From: a virus
Length of the DNA stretch: 47,101 bases
Virus record (IMG/VR): IMGVR_UViG_3300032323_000801
Location: 1 to 47,101 of that record
Strand: one strand, 5' to 3'
A program made the position numbers and the translations under genes. The notes below the pieces were generated by a model. It saw only the letters and a list, made by a program, of their open reading frames with translations. It did not search any database and was not told the origin of the DNA. Positions 23,302-32,405 of this stretch are shown piece after piece (position 1 is the first letter of the stretch; the number at the start of each line of letters is the position of its first letter).

Positions 23302-24176
23302 TACACAAAATTACGATTTTTTAAGCCAGCCATCTTAACCCAAGAATAATATCCGTAAGAACAACGATTTTTATCTAGGGATAGAACGTCACTATATGGA
23401 AGCGTATCTATATAGTCGGACTTCATAAACATACCTGAGCTATTATTAACCACACCAGCGTTGTGCATAATGCCAACATCGTTCCATTTGTGTATACCAC
23501 AAGTGGCCCAACAGAAGTCCAAATCTTTCTCCACTATCACACTTTCTTCTCGCTTCCACAAGCACCAAAGCTCTGCCCACATAGATGCAGTCCATATCTG
23601 TAAATCTGTCCCACTGTTTAGCATTCCATTATAAAGCCTAACGCTAGACTCTTCAACGTCCTTCCAGTAATCTGCGCCTATATTTTTCAATATCTTGTGT
23701 GCACCGCCCACATTTTCATCGTTGCGCCTAATAATCTCAGGATCAACACCAACTAAAGACGCCATCCTGCCCAATACCCATTCGCCTTTTGAGTCGATAT
23801 ATTTTACGCCCATATAAGATGCCGTGTTTGACATGTGGTTACCAACTGGTTGAAAATCAAAAGGCTTTGTAAATACTATGTCACAATCATTGAAAAATAT
23901 GTGACACTTCTCTATACTTGGATTAGCGATCCAGTACTTATGCATTATGTGCCCCTGTATGGACGGAGCATAAGATTTATCTTTTCTAGTGTCTTCTGCG
24001 TGAAAAAACTCAACCATTGGATACATTCTTTTAATCTTGTCAAAGTATGGGTGATTTCCAGCCAGAACAACAATAACATCATTCATGGGCACGCCCATTA
24101 ATTGAAAGTTATTTAAATATGTCTCAACCTGCCACCCATAATACTGAGTGGCAGGCTGAGCTGAGATATATTTCAT
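23301..24176 (-). CDS. GT-A-type glycosyltransferase
   Basis: A 291-residue protein. The N-terminus (MKYISAQPATQYYGWQVETYLNNF) and the nucleotide-sugar-binding DxD-type motif FFNDCDIVFTKPFDF (about residues 92-106) point to a GT-A glycosyltransferase. The C-terminal part is rich in Trp, Asp and His, with a possible acceptor or metal site in GIHKW and MHNAGVV. Such genes recur in Bacteroidota phages beside tail genes. The enzyme could glycosylate a virion protein, such as the adjacent Thr-rich tail protein, or a host surface glycan. It shares a base with both neighbours, so it is an integral late gene. Sugar donor and acceptor are unknown. Confidence 0.72.
   Translation of the reverse strand: MKYISAQPATQYYGWQVETYLNNFQLMGVPMNDVIVVLAGNHPYFDKIKRMYPMVEFFHAEDTRKDKSYAPSIQGHIMHKYWIANPSIEKCHIFFNDCDIVFTKPFDFQPVGNHMSNTASYMGVKYIDSKGEWVLGRMASLVGVDPEIIRRNDENVGGAHKILKNIGADYWKDVEESSVRLYNGMLNSGTDLQIWTASMWAELWCLWKREESVIVEKDLDFCWATCGIHKWNDVGIMHNAGVVNNSSGMFMKSDYIDTLPYSDVLSLDKNRCSYGYYSWVKMAGLKNRNFV
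23306..23313 (-). promoter_or_regulatory. -7 box TAATTTTG, four bases before the 254-aa structural gene
   Basis: Minus strand TAATTTTG-TGTA-ATG, the same TGTA spacer as at 22524-22531. The box lies within the last codons of the glycosyltransferase gene. Confidence 0.45.
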
Positions 24177-27100
24177 CAGCAGCTTGAGCTAGTTGTCCAG
24201 AATGCTCCGTTCCAGTTGTACGCTACTGCACCTCCGTTTTCTCTGTACCATCCTGGAGGAGCTATTGTTAATCCCATCGCATCCGCATATAGGGTACCGT
24301 TAATTCCTACTATACCATCAGTCCAACGCGTAGCGTAAACATCCTTACCACATGCTATAACGGCAGATGTTGATACCGTAGTGAGAGAGACTGGAGCCAA
24401 TGGAGGAGCAGTCGTAGTAGTAGTTGTAGTTGTCGTGGTACACAAGTTAGAAATTATAACCTGTCCAGAGTCGCTTATTTGCAACGTGTATTTGCTAGGT
24501 CCTACTGTTATTTGATACCACTGTCCACCACCAGCAAACGGGAACAAGCCAGCTGCGTCGTTATATACAAAGTCTCCAGCGACTGGATTTGCTCCAGCTC
24601 CGTTGTGATACATTGTAGTGTAGGAGTTGGATGCAGAGCAAGAGCTAGTCGGACTTCCATAACCAACTCCATCCATAGAGAACGACGTAGTAGGGGATGT
24701 TGTTGTTGTCGTGGTCGTGGTGGTAGTCGTGGTAGTAATTGTCGTACAAGACGTACAACTCAAATACGTTGTGAAAGTATTTGGAATAGTATCTGCGTAA
24801 GCAGTAGATGACGCTATCCCGGTTATAGTCCAACAGTTGCCATTTGTACTTTTTAGTATTGTACCGTTTGGTATATCTACAATACCACCATAGAATAATA
24901 CGCTGCTATAGCTAGTTCCACAAAGTGTCGCCGAGTAGTATATACCAGATGGCAATGTAGTGGTAGTAGTTGAAGAAGTGCAATTGATTACAGTCACTAC
25001 AACTCCATCATTGTCTATTCTTATGGCCTGGCTGTTGTCCATTTTATACCACAAGTTTGAACCAGCAAACACGGTACCACCCCTTGACTCTGAGTATATA
25101 ATATCTCCAACAATTGGATATGTGTAGTATCCGTTATGGAACAATGCGCTGTTAGCCGTCATACCACAAGCTGAAGAGCTAGACCCCTGTCCAGATTTGT
25201 TAACACCAAACCTAGTAGCTGGCGTATCGTTTAGGTCTACAAATATTTTGAACTTAGTGTTTGGACCAGTTCCTACGCAGTTTGTTGCATTTATAGAAAC
25301 TTCGAATACACCCTGCTCATTAGCAACACCACTAATTACCCCGTTTGACAAGTTCATGTCTAAATCGCTTGGCATGTAGTAAGAACCACAGCCTCCAATA
25401 TTATAGAATGTAGCATTTGCAGATCCAGACAACTTACTAACAGTTCCACTTAAAAAGCAATTAAATATTGTGCTATCTGACGACACTGTAACCTGTTCGT
25501 AGATAGACGTCTCGCAATTTGCTCCGTAAAACACAGCACCGTTACTTCCACCAAAAAGCTCGTAAGTATTACAGTTTCCTGCAATAGCGAATGAGCTAGG
25601 GCTATTTGTTGCATCTACCTTTATGTTTACATACTCTCCAAGTGGAATTCGTATGTCTGATTGTATAACAATTGGAGTAGCGCTTTGCGAACAAGTACAG
25701 CTGCCTGTCTCTAAAACAACGCCAGTCGTACTTATTAATGCGTAATTGCTTGAACCCATTTTATGGTACGCATTATTACCATTGAAAGGCGTAGTCCCAG
25801 TAGAGTTTGTATAAATTACATTTCCAGTCCCTGGAAGTGAATTTGGACCATTATGGTAAACAGTTGTCGATGGACTCTGAGCACAAACAGTTGCTAACGT
25901 TCCATTGGTCGTGTCTATAACAAACGAAGATAAAGACGTACATGTAGTTTGAACGGTCCAAGTCGTAGCGTCAAGCGGAGAGTATACCGTAACTATTGCC
26001 TCCTCTATAGATGAAACCCCTTTTACAAAGCTTAACGATTGGTTTCCATTATTTACACTGCCATTATATGGGAATGACAAATTGATCTCCTCATCGGTAA
26101 TTCCCGCCGCTATCAACGCGTTGTAGTTGGCCAGTGAGTTCAATCCAACGTACTTAGTATCTGCAACTACATTGCCAGCGTATGATATTGTAACTCTAAC
26201 TGGCTTTGTTATTCCAGAGCTATTCACAGTACCTATACCAACAGAAGAGCCATAATCAACTACCGTCTCTATATTGGTTTTATTTCCAGAATACGAGAAA
26301 CCACTACCACAAGAAACTAAGTTTCTATAGTCGTAAATCAAATATAAATAGTCCTGATCTGGTGCAGGATTATATATAAAACTACCTGTGTATTCTCCTG
26401 ATGAAAGAGAAACTGGAACTGGAATAGCCAGCCCGATAAGTGTTGCAATTTGCTCATCTGAGTATTGTGTATTTGACGCTAAATAGTATAATTTATTTCC
26501 TGTTCCTGGATTGAATGGATTTATTTTTTCTCCATTTGGTCCAACAGTCACTGTAGATGCTGCAATAGTAACTGTATCTCCTGGTGCTGGGATGCCGGGA
26601 GTACCACCAACTCCTTCATTAAATGAAAACAATGGCACTGGATTTCCATCAAGAACAACATTTGATATTTTTTGTTCTGTAGATGGAGATGACGATGCTA
26701 CATATTTTTGTTGAGTGAAGCTGCCAGAACCTGTTGATCCACTAACAACTACAGCACCTACAGATTTGATACCAGTCATCCTTTGTGTAAGTACGTATGT
26801 TTTAGCGACACCACAGCTATTAGTTATTGTCAAATTAGCCGTTCTGTTAGACAATCCAGTGTTCTTAGTCGATGTAAGTGTTACTACTTGATTTCCAGTA
26901 CCACTTGCAGGAGAAACAGTCAACCATCCAGGAGCCCCAGTTATGGTCCATCCAGAAGACGAGAATATACTTATAGTTGTACTCTGTGCGTCTAAGCTTA
27001 TTGTCTTTATGCTAGGGCTTATAGACAACTGACAAGGGACAGCCGTAAAGTCATTAGACGCAAGTACATATTGTTGATCGTATGGATCAAATGCACCTAT

Positions 27101-30100
27101 ACGCTGCTTTGTTGTACTATCTCTAAACAAGTCCTTAAACCAGTCTCTCATGCCATAGGCTGAAATCTCTTCAATAGAATCGCCCAAAAGTCTAAGTACA
27201 ACTCCCTTTCTAGCGTCAGTAAAAAACACCTGTTCTCCCCAAACAGCAAAGCTCTCAGGGTTGTTGCTTATGCCATACTCACCAACAAAAGATATCTGAG
27301 TTCCAAGAACCTCTGGTATTGACACGATCGATCCACCACCAACGCTATCGCTAATAAGGTTCTTTCCGTATAATATTTTAGATATCTTATCTTCTTGGAA
27401 TACTAACAAGTTGGTATCTCTTGCGTACAACTTCTCTATGCTACCAAAGAACAAGTCTATGTACCTAAAGTTAGACTGAGATAAGTTAAACTCGTTCAGC
27501 CTGTTTACGTTAGAGCTTTCTCCGTACACGCCACTATAGGTAAGTCCATTTATCGCTTCTTCCTGTTGGTAGTTTATTACAGGGGCTAAAGCTCTTGGGC
27601 TGTACTGCATTGTAGCCTCGTTGAAATCGTCTTTAATTCTGTCTGACTCAACACCGTTTCGAAACTGGAAGCAATTAAACGTGTTTAGCTGAACAGTAAG
27701 CGGAGTCGAAGCATTCTGTACAGTTCCGGCAGCGTTAACGTGCCAGTTGTTCCCATTTACATCTCTGCTAGTTGGAAGTGTCAAGGCCTCGTGAAACACA
27801 TCGCTGTCGCTACTATCTGGTACGCTTTCAAGTATTGTCGGATAATCGGCCTGTGTAATCGATAACTCAACAGTAAGGAACGCACGAGTACAATCAAATG
27901 TTGGATCTGTCAACTGGTTAGCGTGTCCAGTTATGAACATCCTAACCTGTCCATTGAACTCGTCATTGTTCTGTACGACAGTTAAATCTCTACCATCAAC
28001 ATTAACTGTTCTCCAGTTATTGCATCGTCTAAACCAAACAGTCAAAGGACCCTTATTGTTGCCATCAGCAAACATTTTAAACTTAGAGTACGCACCATCC
28101 TCTATAAACCACTCCTCTATGTTGTCATAGTTTCTTGAGGATATAAATATTTGTTCGTCTTGGTTTGACGCACCAGCTGTTTTTGTTTCGTCTAATTTTA
28201 TCTTTATAATAGCCCCCTGCTTGATAACCAAGTCGGAAGTTAACACGCCGGGGACAATAGCTGTTGCACCAAAAGGTGTTTCAGCGGCAGGGAAACTTGC
28301 GTGAGATATTTGGCCATTAAAATAACCAAAGGCATTCCTAGGAGTCCTATCGTCAGATACTCTTGCTCTTACGTTTACCCTCCAGCTATCTCCAATTGTG
28401 TGCCCAGAAACAGAACCAAACTTTACAGATATAAAATTATTTCCGTTTTTATCCCTAAGACTCTGATTAGCTCCTGTTATGGCAACTCCTCTTTGTATAA
28501 CACCTTGGTTAAATATAGAATACTTAAATGTATTTACACCATCTATCTCAACATTGTATCTAACATCCTGAACAACAGTAGAAGCCACAAATCCAACTTG
28601 AACCAAATCGTTTAGACCTGTGCCATAAAAAATAGGCTTTTCTATAGTTTGAGCTGGAGATGTAATTGGTATGTTTGCTTTTGGAGCTCCCAACCCACAT
28701 GTCTTTACGCCACTTGGAGACTTCTTGGATCTTGGCGAGTTTGCCCCAACAGCCGTAGTTTTTATGGTAGTTAAAGAAGATGGCTCAAACGCAGAGTTGT
28801 CATCTATCTTCATTTTAATGTAAACCCCAGCCATTTGAGATGCACCATTGTTTAAGAAGTCTTTTGGCTTAGCCTCTACGTCAAGTATCTTATACTGCTG
28901 GTTGCTGTGCGTAACTCCTAAAGGACTAGACTTTATCACAACATAATCATTCTCTTTCACCTTGTCTATGTCAGACTTGTTGACTAAGAAGTACTTATAT
29001 ACTCCATCAGAATAGAATATTGTAGGATATATAGTGTAGTACCCCTTTGTGCCCTGCTTAATCATTATGCGATAAGCCTTTGCAAAGCTAGGAGCCTGGC
29101 TGCCAATAGTAACAATTAACTTGTTCTCAAAGTCAGACTTTGACGCTGGAATGTATATCGTGTTCTTAAGTGAAGTAAGAACAGTAGACATCCTTCCATA
29201 TTCGTCAAGATAACATATACCAACCTCATAATCCCTGTCACTTTTCATACTCCTCGTCGGAGTTCCTATTTGAGCTGGAGTTGGACCAGCTACAGGCTTC
29301 AACGAAACAGTGTATGATGGGTTAATACTCTCACCATTTAGATTTGTGATATTAAAGAATTGAGTGTAGTTACCATATACAAGTCTTGTCCCAACAAACT
29401 CTTGAGCTTTTGCCTTAAGAGGAACATTGTCAAATAGCCTTGTCACCTGGCTTATTGGCAACACAGAGTATATCTTGTTGTTGTTAAAACCAGTAAATGT
29501 AGCCACGTTTGTAGATGAGTTGTAGGATACAGATGGAGACAACTTATTTAAAACAATATCATCAACTCTCAATGTGTCAATTATACTAACGTTTCCGCTT
29601 CTGGTGTCTCTAAACAAAAGCTGTACCTCTACAACATTCCTTGGTAAATACGGAGCTTTTGTAGGGTTTGTCGTTGGTACGGGGAAAGATATGTCTATCG
29701 TGTTGTACTTATTTTGCATCGCCTCGTTTTCCCCAGATGTATAATCGTAAGAAAAATCAGAAGGATCAAATGCAACATCGGTAAACGGGGAGATCGAACT
29801 ATATTCATTGTTTATATATTTATACCTGTATGCGAAGTACAAAAACTTAGTAGATATGTTGTCACCAATTTCAATGCTAGGGTTATATTTCGGCGTAATT
29901 GTTGGAGGATAAAGAGGTGGCTTTACAATAACTGTAATCTCATCTTCAAGAAAAGTATTAGGCGCATACTTTTTCCCAGTATCCATGCACCTAGGCTGAT
30001 TCAAGTTATCAGTCCAAAACAACAAACCGTCAATATAATTAACGCCTGTAATTAAATATTGTTTGTTAAAATTAAGAACGTTAGGAGTTCTGCTATCAAA

Positions 30101-30445
30101 CAGATGTATTGTAGTTAATCCAGTTTGTTCATTATACGAAGCAACTACATTTGCGTTGTCAGCTGCAATCATCCAATACACAACAAACATATCAGGAACA
30201 GTACACGCTCCGATAGCAGTTGGATTTGTTAGATTAAATGAATTGTTAGATATAAGGACTCTGATAGCATCTCTTACGCTTCCTCGCTGGGTGTTTCCAA
30301 GTACATTCGCTACAGCACCTACGTCTGAGGACTCAGAAAAGCCCACGCTAATGTTTTCTGCGTGACGGTACTGTCCGTCAGGAATAAGTCTTTCGTCAAG
30401 GTCTTTGTTCATTATACCCGACGTAAAGGTTCTAGTAAGTTTCAT
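24176..30445 (-). CDS. Large tail protein: stabilisation/hub-like with BACON domain and Thr-rich repeats (2089 aa)
   Basis: A 2089-residue virion protein. Residues 1-1120 start MKLTRTFTSGIMNKDLDERL and include aromatic motifs such as FGEYGIS-like VGEYGISN and FTDARKGVVLRL, resembling the tail stabilisation (T7 gp12-like hub) proteins of crAss-like phages. About residues 1135-1220 form a BACON domain (GWTITGAPGWLTVSPASGTG, then NRTANLTITN), a mucin- or carbohydrate-binding fold typical of Bacteroidota. From about 1525 there are three related 60-residue repeats (YHNG or FHNG ... GN/GD-x-IY ... FxG ... WY) near 1525-1585, 1762-1820 and 1938-2000. Thr runs of 5 to 13 residues follow repeats 2 and 3. 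It probably joins tail structure and host binding in one chain. Confidence 0.8.
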   Translation of the reverse strand: MKLTRTFTSGIMNKDLDERLIPDGQYRHAENISVGFSESSDVGAVANVLGNTQRGSVRDAIRVLISNNSFNLTNPTAIGACTVPDMFVVYWMIAADNANVVASYNEQTGLTTIHLFDSRTPNVLNFNKQYLITGVNYIDGLLFWTDNLNQPRCMDTGKKYAPNTFLEDEITVIVKPPLYPPTITPKYNPSIEIGDNISTKFLYFAYRYKYINNEYSSISPFTDVAFDPSDFSYDYTSGENEAMQNKYNTIDISFPVPTTNPTKAPYLPRNVVEVQLLFRDTRSGNVSIIDTLRVDDIVLNKLSPSVSYNSSTNVATFTGFNNNKIYSVLPISQVTRLFDNVPLKAKAQEFVGTRLVYGNYTQFFNITNLNGESINPSYTVSLKPVAGPTPAQIGTPTRSMKSDRDYEVGICYLDEYGRMSTVLTSLKNTIYIPASKSDFENKLIVTIGSQAPSFAKAYRIMIKQGTKGYYTIYPTIFYSDGVYKYFLVNKSDIDKVKENDYVVIKSSPLGVTHSNQQYKILDVEAKPKDFLNNGASQMAGVYIKMKIDDNSAFEPSSLTTIKTTAVGANSPRSKKSPSGVKTCGLGAPKANIPITSPAQTIEKPIFYGTGLNDLVQVGFVASTVVQDVRYNVEIDGVNTFKYSIFNQGVIQRGVAITGANQSLRDKNGNNFISVKFGSVSGHTIGDSWRVNVRARVSDDRTPRNAFGYFNGQISHASFPAAETPFGATAIVPGVLTSDLVIKQGAIIKIKLDETKTAGASNQDEQIFISSRNYDNIEEWFIEDGAYSKFKMFADGNNKGPLTVWFRRCNNWRTVNVDGRDLTVVQNNDEFNGQVRMFITGHANQLTDPTFDCTRAFLTVELSITQADYPTILESVPDSSDSDVFHEALTLPTSRDVNGNNWHVNAAGTVQNASTPLTVQLNTFNCFQFRNGVESDRIKDDFNEATMQYSPRALAPVINYQQEEAINGLTYSGVYGESSNVNRLNEFNLSQSNFRYIDLFFGSIEKLYARDTNLLVFQEDKISKILYGKNLISDSVGGGSIVSIPEVLGTQISFVGEYGISNNPESFAVWGEQVFFTDARKGVVLRLLGDSIEEISAYGMRDWFKDLFRDSTTKQRIGAFDPYDQQYVLASNDFTAVPCQLSISPSIKTISLDAQSTTISIFSSSGWTITGAPGWLTVSPASGTGNQVVTLTSTKNTGLSNRTANLTITNSCGVAKTYVLTQRMTGIKSVGAVVVSGSTGSGSFTQQKYVASSSPSTEQKISNVVLDGNPVPLFSFNEGVGGTPGIPAPGDTVTIAASTVTVGPNGEKINPFNPGTGNKLYYLASNTQYSDEQIATLIGLAIPVPVSLSSGEYTGSFIYNPAPDQDYLYLIYDYRNLVSCGSGFSYSGNKTNIETVVDYGSSVGIGTVNSSGITKPVRVTISYAGNVVADTKYVGLNSLANYNALIAAGITDEEINLSFPYNGSVNNGNQSLSFVKGVSSIEEAIVTVYSPLDATTWTVQTTCTSLSSFVIDTTNGTLATVCAQSPSTTVYHNGPNSLPGTGNVIYTNSTGTTPFNGNNAYHKMGSSNYALISTTGVVLETGSCTCSQSATPIVIQSDIRIPLGEYVNIKVDATNSPSSFAIAGNCNTYELFGGSNGAVFYGANCETSIYEQVTVSSDSTIFNCFLSGTVSKLSGSANATFYNIGGCGSYYMPSDLDMNLSNGVISGVANEQGVFEVSINATNCVGTGPNTKFKIFVDLNDTPATRFGVNKSGQGSSSSACGMTANSALFHNGYYTYPIVGDIIYSESRGGTVFAGSNLWYKMDNSQAIRIDNDGVVVTVINCTSSTTTTTLPSGIYYSATLCGTSYSSVLFYGGIVDIPNGTILKSTNGNCWTITGIASSTAYADTIPNTFTTYLSCTSCTTITTTTTTTTTTTTTSPTTSFSMDGVGYGSPTSSCSASNSYTTMYHNGAGANPVAGDFVYNDAAGLFPFAGGGQWYQITVGPSKYTLQISDSGQVIISNLCTTTTTTTTTTAPPLAPVSLTTVSTSAVIACGKDVYATRWTDGIVGINGTLYADAMGLTIAPPGWYRENGGAVAYNWNGAFWTTSSSC

Positions 30446-31344
30446 TATTTAATCCAGTTATCTTTACCTCTTAATGCCATTAACAATCTGCCAGAATGTA
30501 TGTTAGACATTCTTATTTTTGTATTTCTCAAAAGAGCAGACTTTTCTTCTCTGTATCGACGAACGATGTATTCCTGAATGCCAAGCCTGTTTTTTAATAT
30601 ACACCACATTATGTATGCATAAAGATAGTCTTCAGCCATCTTATTTATCATAACTTTTGTGTCATCACCATTTTCAAGCCCATCAGAGATGTACTCTAAC
30701 ACAACTTTCCTTCCACTCATGTCAGAGCTGAAGTGTATCATCCCCATATCCTTGTCAACCCTAAATGTAGGGTTCACATTTGCAGACTCAGCATTTAATC
30801 CATAGTAACCACCCATGTTGTGAGTGAAATACCAGAAACCATCTACGTAATACCCCCATCTTCCGGCCGCCCATCCATTTCCGTTAAACACGGTTCTTGG
30901 ATGGCCTAATATTCTTTGCTTATCTAACTCAGAAGACCCCAACAGCGCATTACCATCACTATCATACAATATTTCATTATTGGCATCTTTTAAGTAAGCT
31001 CTAGCAAAATTTGTAACTCTATCCTCTGTCAATGTATACAAAACCCCATTTACATCCATGGATATTCTAGCATAGTTCACATAATCAGGTGGCAAAATAA
31101 AACTTATAGAATCGTCAACATCAAGTTCTAATACTTTTATGTTTTTACCAGCATCGTAATTAAGTTCTTGTATTCCTCTTTTTGCGTGAAATAAAACATT
31201 ATACCTATCAACATTGGAAACAATCTTATCATCACCAACATACATAAGCATAAAGTTGTTTACTACATCAGCGAGGCTAACGTATTGATAACCACCGTAT
31301 TCACTAGGGGTTGAAAAATATTCTTCGTCTGATATATATGCCAT
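30445..31344 (-). CDS. Head-tail adaptor/ring protein (299 aa)
   Basis: A 299-residue protein with a helical N-terminal part (VSLADVVNNFMLMYVGDDK), a beta-rich centre (VLELDVDDSISFILPPDYVNY) and a helical C-terminus ending in ALRGKDNWIK. The pattern of a short helix bundle, a PPDYV-type strand and a C-terminal helix bundle is that of adaptor proteins under the portal (T7 gp11-like, crAss ring proteins). It stands between a second adaptor-like gene and the tail hub, overlapping each by one base. The identification is by architecture and gene order. Confidence 0.68.
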   Translation of the reverse strand: MAYISDEEYFSTPSEYGGYQYVSLADVVNNFMLMYVGDDKIVSNVDRYNVLFHAKRGIQELNYDAGKNIKVLELDVDDSISFILPPDYVNYARISMDVNGVLYTLTEDRVTNFARAYLKDANNEILYDSDGNALLGSSELDKQRILGHPRTVFNGNGWAAGRWGYYVDGFWYFTHNMGGYYGLNAESANVNPTFRVDKDMGMIHFSSDMSGRKVVLEYISDGLENGDDTKVMINKMAEDYLYAYIMWCILKNRLGIQEYIVRRYREEKSALLRNTKIRMSNIHSGRLLMALRGKDNWIK

Positions 31345-32042
31345 TAGCTTTGTTTATTTTGTTCTAAGTTGTCGGAATTTGTTGCAAAATTTGCGACATC
31401 CATCTCTCTTATATTCACACCACAATAAGTAACAATCTTGTAAACCAAGTCATTAAAATTACTTAATGGCAATTCAAAATCGTTATAATCGACAGCAGTA
31501 GAGTTAAATATCGGAGATCCGGCCACAGTAGTATACGTCCAATTGGGATCGCTTGGATATTTGATATACCTAGCCGAAACACCACTTATAATACTAGTTG
31601 GATATACTTTTATATTGTCCTCTAATTGATAATATGCAGGATACGTAACGCTTGGTGCAGTTAGCTTTGATGCATTTAACATATCTATTTTATGTGGCTG
31701 AACAAATTCTATCTCCTTAGAATTATAGTACACATAGTTCAAATAGTATGCGTTTGCAGGCAAATTAAACTGGGCATTAATAGAGTCATAGGTTAACGCA
31801 GCCTGAACATGAAATATGTCAATGGTTTCTCTTATTTGTTTCTGAATATTAGAGTATCCATCCCTGGCTAAATTAGCGTTTTTCTTATTGATCCAATTTG
31901 TATAGTCGTAAAATAACTGCTCAAATATTTCTAGCTGTGCCTGCTTAGCAAACAAGTTGAATTCAGCAGGTGTAATATACCCGTTGTTATCCTTGTTTAG
32001 AATAAACATAACCGTCTTTCTAACGTCGTCTATCATATCCAT
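31344..32042 (-). CDS. Head-tail adaptor/ring protein (232 aa)
   Basis: A 232-residue protein from the ATG at 32042 (a further ATG at 32036 is also possible). The N-terminal region MIDDVRKTVMFILNKDNNGYITPAEFN, then AQLEIFEQLFYDY, resembles the first ring or adaptor protein of crAss-like phages, with a beta-rich C-terminal half (NIKVYPTS, RYIKYP). A GTG start eight codons upstream would place the -7 box and terminator tail inside the gene, so I reject it. It lies directly after an intrinsic terminator and a -7 box and overlaps the next adaptor gene by one base. Confidence 0.7.
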   Translation of the reverse strand: MDMIDDVRKTVMFILNKDNNGYITPAEFNLFAKQAQLEIFEQLFYDYTNWINKKNANLARDGYSNIQKQIRETIDIFHVQAALTYDSINAQFNLPANAYYLNYVYYNSKEIEFVQPHKIDMLNASKLTAPSVTYPAYYQLEDNIKVYPTSIISGVSARYIKYPSDPNWTYTTVAGSPIFNSTAVDYNDFELPLSNFNDLVYKIVTYCGVNIREMDVANFATNSDNLEQNKQS

Positions 32043-32043
32043 A

Positions 32044-32051
32044 CAAAGATA
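32044..32051 (-). promoter_or_regulatory. -7 box TATCTTTG before the adaptor genes
   Basis: Minus strand TATCTTTG ends two bases before the ATG at 32042 and seven bases before the ATG at 32036. It follows immediately after the terminator T-run, so it probably starts a new transcript for the adaptor and tail genes. Confidence 0.5.
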
Positions 32052-32052
32052 A

Positions 32053-32082
32053 CAAAAAAAGCCCACCTCAACCGAGATGGGC
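32053..32082 (-). terminator. Intrinsic terminator after the decoration protein gene
   Basis: On the minus strand GCCCATCTC (32082-32074) pairs with GAGGTGGGC (32069-32061) around a GGTT loop, nine pairs with one G-T, followed by seven T. It lies 24 bases after the stop of the 93-residue gene. Confidence 0.85.
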
Positions 32083-32105
32083 CCTCTTTTAAAACGTTAA
32101 ATCAA

Positions 32106-32387
32106 TTAGGCTACAGCTATACCGCTAACTGCATAAGGCAAATTAGTCACAGGGCTCAAAACATGAGTCCATGAAGTTTGTAAAGCAGCAATAACAGCAT
32201 TTTGAATTGCATCACGCTCGGTCTCATCGCCTGAGCCAGCAGTTGCATGAGTAATAGTAACAACTTTACCGCCAGCGTAGGTTAAAGTAACAGTAGTTGT
32301 AGATGCCTGTTCAATTAGGATAATGCCATTAGCAGAAACCAATTGAGATTGTTCGTTAGTAACGGGAATGCTTAAAAATTTTTCCAT
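32106..32387 (-). CDS. Small virion protein, likely capsid decoration (93 aa)
   Basis: A 93-residue protein, Thr/Val/Ala-rich and mostly beta: MEKFLSIPVTNEQSQLVSAN at the start, a strand-turn TVTLTYAGGKVVTITHAT, and a central helix DAIQNAVIAALQTSW. Small beta proteins of this kind follow the major capsid gene in crAss-like and related phages and are presumed capsid decoration or head completion proteins. It has its own -7 box four bases before the start and its own terminator, so it can be expressed at a high level, as a decoration protein would need. The role is inferred. Confidence 0.65.
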   Translation of the reverse strand: MEKFLSIPVTNEQSQLVSANGIILIEQASTTTVTLTYAGGKVVTITHATAGSGDETERDAIQNAVIAALQTSWTHVLSPVTNLPYAVSGIAVA

Positions 32388-32391
32388 ACAG

Positions 32392-32399
32392 CAAATATA
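32392..32399 (-). promoter_or_regulatory. -7 box TATATTTG, four bases before the decoration gene
   Basis: Minus strand TATATTTG-CTGT-ATG. The 18 bases ATAAAATAGTTATATTTG here differ by one base from those at the promoter at 45007-45014. Confidence 0.55.
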
Positions 32400-32405
32400 A
32401 CTATT

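Noticed and set aside
24400-24760. Array-like short repeats of GTA/GTT/GTC/GTG, CRISPR-like or microsatellite at first sight
   Set aside because: They are Thr codons of the tail protein on the minus strand with mixed third bases. There are no spacers and no regular repeat length.
32043-32066. GTG start for the 232-residue adaptor protein
   Set aside because: The extension would translate the terminator T-run and the -7 box and adds a Phe/Cys-rich stretch unlike the rest.
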